22,675 nucleotides of DNA from Saprolegnia diclina VS20 (Eukaryota; Oomycota; Saprolegniomycetes; Saprolegniales; Saprolegniaceae): contig NW_008246091.1 in assembly GCF_000281045.1 (NCBI RefSeq), positions 240,536-263,210 on the forward strand, in the 5' to 3' direction. The position numbers and the translations under genes are program-made. The notes beneath the pieces were generated by a model, which worked only from the letters and a program-made list of their open reading frames with translations, made no database searches and was not told the DNA's origin. The stretch's first letter is position 1. Each line of letters begins with the position of its first letter. Positions 19,280 through 22,675 of this stretch are shown here, piece after piece.

Positions 19280-20206
19280 TTAGTTGTTCTTGGCGACGAC
19301 CTTCTCGACGAGCGCGTGCAGCTCGGCAAAGCGCGTCATCTTGTGCTGCCACGCGTCCGGCGTCGGCGTATCATTGGCCGCCGCCGCCACGGCCCCGACA
19401 AAGATCGAGCGACCGCAGTTGTCGCCGCCGGCCGTGATGTTCTTGGTGATCGACGACACGTACTGGCCGTCCGTGAGAAGCACAAAGAGACCGCTTTGGA
19501 ACGAACCGGGGAGAGGACACGACTTGCCGTACTTGGCAACCGCCGCGTGAACATCCGAGGATGCCACCGCGTCATCAAGCACACCCTGGATGAGCGCCTG
19601 CACCGAAGCCTCCACGCGGACATCACTGCGCGCCGCGGTGATTGCGTCCTTGATTGAGCTCTGCTTGACGACGACCGCCTCCAAAATGATGGCACCGGCG
19701 ATGGCGACGTCGATCGCGAGCGGCGTCGTTTGGTGCACGAGCACGGCCTCGCGCACGACATCGAGAAGCTCCGGCTTGCCCGCATACCGCGCGACAAGGA
19801 GCGGGACCTTGTTGAGGCCGTGGCCGTCATCGTTGGGGCCGGCGAGGTGCGGGAACTTTTTGCCTTCGGCAGCGCGGGCGACGAACTCGCGCATGACGCC
19901 ATTCAAGCGGTCCGTGTACGACTGCATGGCCGCGAGCGAGACGTCCGAGAAGGCCTCGGCGCTAAAGGCCGGTGCGTCCGCAAGGTGCTGGAGCAGCGGC
20001 ACGATCTCATCGCCGTACGGCGAGAGCGCCCCTTCGGCGTAGTTGTAAAACTTGTTGGCGGGCGGCGAGAGAAAGGCCGGGTCCTTGCCTGCAATGCGCT
20101 GCGCGAGCTCGCTGTCGTCGTAGATCCAGTGCAGTGGCATCGAGGCAGCGTCGCTCACCAAGGCGCTGATGGCGGCGATCGCGGCGCGGCGCTGGACGAT
20201 GGACAT
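19280..20206 (-). CDS. ADP-ribosylglycohydrolase family protein, J1-crystallin type
   Basis: Intronless, 308 aa, the usual length for the family. The N-terminal block ALVSDAASMPLHWIYD (residues 15-30) and the C-terminal block NITAGGDNCGRSIFVGAVA (256-273) are the two metal-site regions of ADP-ribosylglycohydrolase / DraG / J1-crystallin proteins. Classic enzymes have a GDxxGxPxE first motif and GGDTDT second motif with two aspartates; here the second motif reads AGGDNCGRS, the form typical of jellyfish J1-crystallins, and only D262 remains. DDGHG at 126-130 fits the loop that follows the first helix set. Members hydrolyse ADP-ribose from proteins or related substrates; whether this protein is catalytic is uncertain because metal ligands are changed. 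No signal peptide, so probably cytosolic. The gene converges with the mitochondrial-type gene to its left. Confidence 0.88.
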   Translation of the reverse strand: MSIVQRRAAIAAISALVSDAASMPLHWIYDDSELAQRIAGKDPAFLSPPANKFYNYAEGALSPYGDEIVPLLQHLADAPAFSAEAFSDVSLAAMQSYTDRLNGVMREFVARAAEGKKFPHLAGPNDDGHGLNKVPLLVARYAGKPELLDVVREAVLVHQTTPLAIDVAIAGAIILEAVVVKQSSIKDAITAARSDVRVEASVQALIQGVLDDAVASSDVHAAVAKYGKSCPLPGSFQSGLFVLLTDGQYVSSITKNITAGGDNCGRSIFVGAVAAAANDTPTPDAWQHKMTRFAELHALVEKVVAKNN

Positions 20207-20966
20207 GTCGGTCGGTCGGGAGTAAAATGGAATCTGCCGGTATCTTTTGGATCGCGCCTAGTTGTGACACTATATGCATGTGTATCACTATATAGTGTGC
20301 GAAACGGGTATTAAAGGCCAACGGACCTGTAATGACAACATGTCCATTCACATGTCAAGTCTATAGTACGTGCAATATAGTATTAGACACAATGAAGGCA
20401 TCAATGTCGAATTTGCGACGACAGAGGCCGTCAGAACGTCAACGAGCATACACTATTTCGATACCGACTGGGTCTCCGCAGCGTTCGTTGGACTTCACGG
20501 GATGTTTCATCCGAGGTCTCTGGAATAAGCCACCGGTCCTTTCTACAGCGCTTTGAGGTGCAGCTTCCAACGCGTGAACCGGGATCGATTCCAGTTAGCA
20601 TGACCTTAAACCTCCCGGAACGCAGCTGCGATCACACTAAAGCCCGACGATGGTCGTATCCGCAGTTGCATTTTTTGCAGTTGACGCCCATCGACAGCGT
20701 TGTTCCACGGATGTTCAAGACGATAGGCGTTTGACGTGCCGCTTGATCGCGCTACTAGACGAATTTGCACTGACTAGGAGGGTAGGAGGGTAGTAGAATT
20801 TGCACTAACTGTACTTGTTATGTTACATTAGACCCTTTGGGTAGCTGTAAACATGGACTATGCTTCATATGTCAAATCGCATGCTGTGATTGGGGTCTCC
20901 GTCCAAGCTTAGCCCGACGCACAACGTAGACGAGGTGGCAAGGGTTCGACGTGTGATACATCAGTC
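20207..20966. other. 0.76-kb AT-richer spacer upstream of the glycohydrolase gene
   Basis: Holds the glycohydrolase promoter. An inverted repeat ACACTATAT (20267-20275) / ATATAGTGT (20290-20298) lies 60-90 bp upstream of the start codon, its right arm overlapping the 12-bp palindrome CACTATATAGTG (20286-20297). At 20761-20810 there are two copies of GAATTTGCACT(G/A)ACT flanking a tandem AGGAGGGT pair. No gene is supported. Confidence 0.4.
20267..20298. promoter_or_regulatory. TATA-rich dyad upstream of glycohydrolase gene
   Basis: Nine-base arms ACACTATAT and ATATAGTGT are separated by 14 bp, with a 12-bp perfect palindrome at the right arm. The position 60-90 bp before the minus-strand start codon fits a core-promoter or operator-like element. 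Function is an inference. Confidence 0.3.
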
Positions 20967-21211
20967 ATGCCCCAGACCGTGTGGTCGGTGATCATGAAGG
21001 CGCCATCCAGATCGCTCGCTCTCGACGGCCTGCATGCGGTATTCTTTGCTTGGCGGCTTCTTCCCGTGAGCACTAGAACAGTTATTTGCGCTCGGACTCT
21101 CCGGCCTCACCAGCGACGACGACGCGTGGTCTGGTACCAGGTCGGATGGAAATGCGATCCATGTGGCGAGTCTTCCGTCGAGCGTGGTCCGTCTTGGTGC
21201 TACTTGGTGGC
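20967..21211 (+). CDS. Possible small gene or 5' exons of the next gene (two exons)
   Basis: Exon 20967-21038 (ATG start) joins across a 43-nt intron (21039-21081, GTATTC...ACAG) to exon 21082-21211, giving 67 codons of plausible protein (APSRSLALDGLHA joined to LFALGLSGLTSDDDAW). A donor GTGAGT stands at 21212. Downstream, 21296-21360 also reads as protein-like in one frame (VADPQLLGRVQRRESFERVE), but no clean splice path to a stop or to the ATG at 21366 could be settled. An 83-nt intron 21212-21294 would put these exons in frame with 21366. So this may be the true 5' end of the next gene, a separate small gene, or a decayed copy. No domain is recognised. Confidence 0.3.
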
Positions 21212-21365
21212 GTGAGTAGCGCGCGCTGCCGGCTGCGTCGACAGGCGAGGTATCGCACAGCCCCTTCTGTTGATCGTATCCCGTATTGATGCAGGTGGCA
21301 GATCCGCAGCTACTCGGCCGTGTCCAGCGTCGCGAGTCTTTCGAACGCGTCGAACCACATTTGCC

Positions 21366-22675
21366 ATGTCGCTGCCCAGCTATCTCGTCAAGGACCTCGG
21401 CGCCTACGTCCAAGACCGCGCCGACAAGCTCGACGGTGTGTGCTGCCTCGACGCAGCACCGTGCCAGCCCCATGGGACGAAGGCGCCGGCATCGTCGCCA
21501 GCGTCCTGGGTCGTTTTATATCATCCCGAGCTGCTCTTTACGACGCTTGTCGAGCTCCTCCTCGACGCGTTTGGCCCGAGCACTCCCGTGTGCGTCAACT
21601 TGCAGCTTCCGGACCACGCCTGCGTCGTGGCGCCGACGCAGGTGCTCGCGGTCGAGTTGCCGCCGAGCGCGCTCCTCCTGCCGTCGCGCTTTGCTCGGCC
21701 TGCGCGCCTTGGTCATGTGCGCTTAACCCCAATTAGCCTGCACGCGCCCTTGTCAATGGCGGCCGAAACGAGCATCGACATGATTGCCGAGCTCACCAGA
21801 GTGTGCGAGCAGGTGCAGCCAGTCGTGGCGCTCTCACTCTTGTACTGCACGTACCTCACGCTCGACCGGTCGTTGGGGCCCCGCGACGCCAAGACGCTGG
21901 CGATCGCCGACTGGATTGGCGACGTCCTCCTTGACGTTCGCGAGTACAAGCTCGCGATCGCGTGGCTCACCGAATCATCTACTGCATCGTCACCCGATGC
22001 ACGGGGACGCTGGACGAACCTCGGGTTCGCGCATCTCCAACGCATGGACACCAAGCGCGCAGTCGAGTACTACGAACGCGTCGCCCGCGCAGTAGCAGGC
22101 ACGAGCGAGATCTGGTCGGCGGCGATCGATTTGGCGGGCGCCCATCGGTTCGCAAAGGCGCTCGGACCCGCGTGGGCACTTCTCGAGTCGGTACACTCGG
22201 CGCCTCTTGGATGCGAGCGGCTTGCTGCTGAAGGTACGCCTCCTCGATCAAACCCGCCATTTTACAAGCATATTATCGCTGTAGCACAACACGCAGCCGG
22301 TCTCGTGCTGGCCAACATGCATCGCTGGAGCCTCGCGGTCGAGTCGCTGCATCGAGCGTATCACGCTCGCAAGACGCTACTCGGAGGTGTTCACGTAGCG
22401 ACAAGTGCCTCCTTCTACGCTCTCTACTACGTCTACGTGACAAGCTCGGAAGCGACCTTTTCCGGTCGTTCGTCGCTGCACCAGTTTCTCGCGACAGAGT
22501 GCGACGAAGGGATGGTGCCGTGGGGCGGTCGGTACTGCGTCTACTGCAGCACATCCATGGGCCAGGCAGCCGTTGCGTCGCGGCGCTGGGGTGGCTGGAC
22601 GTACCTCACGTGCATGCCGTGCGCAACAACGTCGCTGGCCGGTGACGCGGTGCTTGTGTACCGCTTGCCTAACGA
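21366..22675 (+). CDS. Helical-repeat (TPR-like) protein with CxxC-CxxC knuckle, 3' part beyond window
   Basis: Open from the ATG at 21366 to the window end; at least 419 residues. Exons 21366-22233 and 22285-22675+ around a likely 51-nt intron (22234-22284, GTACGC...GTAG). Residues 1-130 are a beta-rich, unassigned region (LPPSALLLPSRF). Residues about 140-345 are helical with TPR-like pairs (RWTNLGFAHLQRMDTKRAVE, WSLAVESLHRAYHARKTLLG). Residues 374-402 carry C374xxC377 and C399xxC402 (YCVYC, TCMPC), a zinc-knuckle or treble-clef spacing of 21 residues. TPR plus a short zinc site would fit a scaffold or SET/MYND-like adaptor, but there is no full MYND pattern visible before the end. Reading through the intron also keeps the frame open, so retention is possible. 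Upstream exons at 20967-21211 may belong here. Confidence 0.7.
   Translation, partial: MSLPSYLVKDLGAYVQDRADKLDGVCCLDAAPCQPHGTKAPASSPASWVVLYHPELLFTTLVELLLDAFGPSTPVCVNLQLPDHACVVAPTQVLAVELPPSALLLPSRFARPARLGHVRLTPISLHAPLSMAAETSIDMIAELTRVCEQVQPVVALSLLYCTYLTLDRSLGPRDAKTLAIADWIGDVLLDVREYKLAIAWLTESSTASSPDARGRWTNLGFAHLQRMDTKRAVEYYERVARAVAGTSEIWSAAIDLAGAHRFAKALGPAWALLESVHSAPLGCERLAAEGTPPRSNPPFYKHIIAVAQHAAGLVLANMHRWSLAVESLHRAYHARKTLLGGVHVATSASFYALYYVYVTSSEATFSGRSSLHQFLATECDEGMVPWGGRYCVYCSTSMGQAAVASRRWGGWTYLTCMPCATTSLAGDAVLVYRLPN

Noticed and set aside
20575-20600. B-box-like GGATCGATTCC suggesting a tRNA
   Set aside because: No matching A box or cloverleaf in the preceding 80 bp.
1-22675. CRISPR arrays, rRNA genes, intact retroelements or DNA transposons
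   Set aside because: No regular repeat-spacer arrays, no conserved rRNA blocks, and no transposase, reverse transcriptase or integrase motifs were seen.

Overview
This is a eukaryotic nuclear window with the look of a saprolegnialean oomycete (Saprolegnia/Achlya/Thraustotheca type). The grounds are GC-rich coding sequence with strong third-position G/C, very short GT...AG introns (40-57 nt, mostly ending in TAG), a secreted expansin fused to ricin-type lectin repeats, and two proteins that look ciliary or cytoskeletal, as expected in an organism with flagellate zoospores. The species is an inference. No rRNA, tRNA, CRISPR array or intact mobile element was found. All exon-intron models were read by eye from GT...AG sites and frame continuity. 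For each multi-exon model the exon lengths add up to a whole number of codons with no internal stop.

Left third (1-9130): an intronless secreted expansin-lectin gene (minus, 236-1798), then a 0.9 kb spacer. A divergent pair follows: a 14-exon RIIa/IQ-motif protein (minus, 2695-5216) and a 7-exon coiled-coil protein (plus, 5398-7866), sharing a 181-bp promoter region. A 5-exon Nta1-like N-terminal amidase of the Arg/N-degron pathway (plus, 8135-9130) comes next.

Middle (9131-17629): an intronless F-box-like protein with an acidic tail (minus, 9485-10396), a 1.1 kb spacer with a cluster of palindromes and one stray ORF of different composition, and the most striking gene of the window (minus, 11496-13138). 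Its 14 small exons, one only 28 nt, encode a p24/GOLD-type membrane protein with a DNRLRE/CBM96-like lectin module inserted between the GOLD domain and the membrane-proximal helix. A 2.5 kb gene-poor spacer with four copies of the palindrome GTTATAAC leads to a multi-membrane-spanning dolichol/phytol/diacylglycerol-kinase-like protein (plus, 15678-16802). A spacer with four CCAAT boxes, two of them in 22-bp direct repeats, follows.

Right part (17630-22675): an 8-exon gene with an apparent mitochondrial presequence and a fold resembling the N-terminal part of ATP-dependent PEP carboxykinase but without a P-loop (plus, 17630-19099). It converges on a J1-crystallin-type ADP-ribosylglycohydrolase family gene (minus, 19280-20206). 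Then come an AT-richer spacer, a possible small two-exon gene, and a helical-repeat protein with a CxxC/CxxC knuckle cut by the window end (plus, 21366-22675).

The genes do not form one pathway. Secretory and cell-surface functions (expansin-lectin, p24-lectin, membrane lipid kinase) and cytoskeletal or ciliary candidates (the divergent pair) are the recurring themes.
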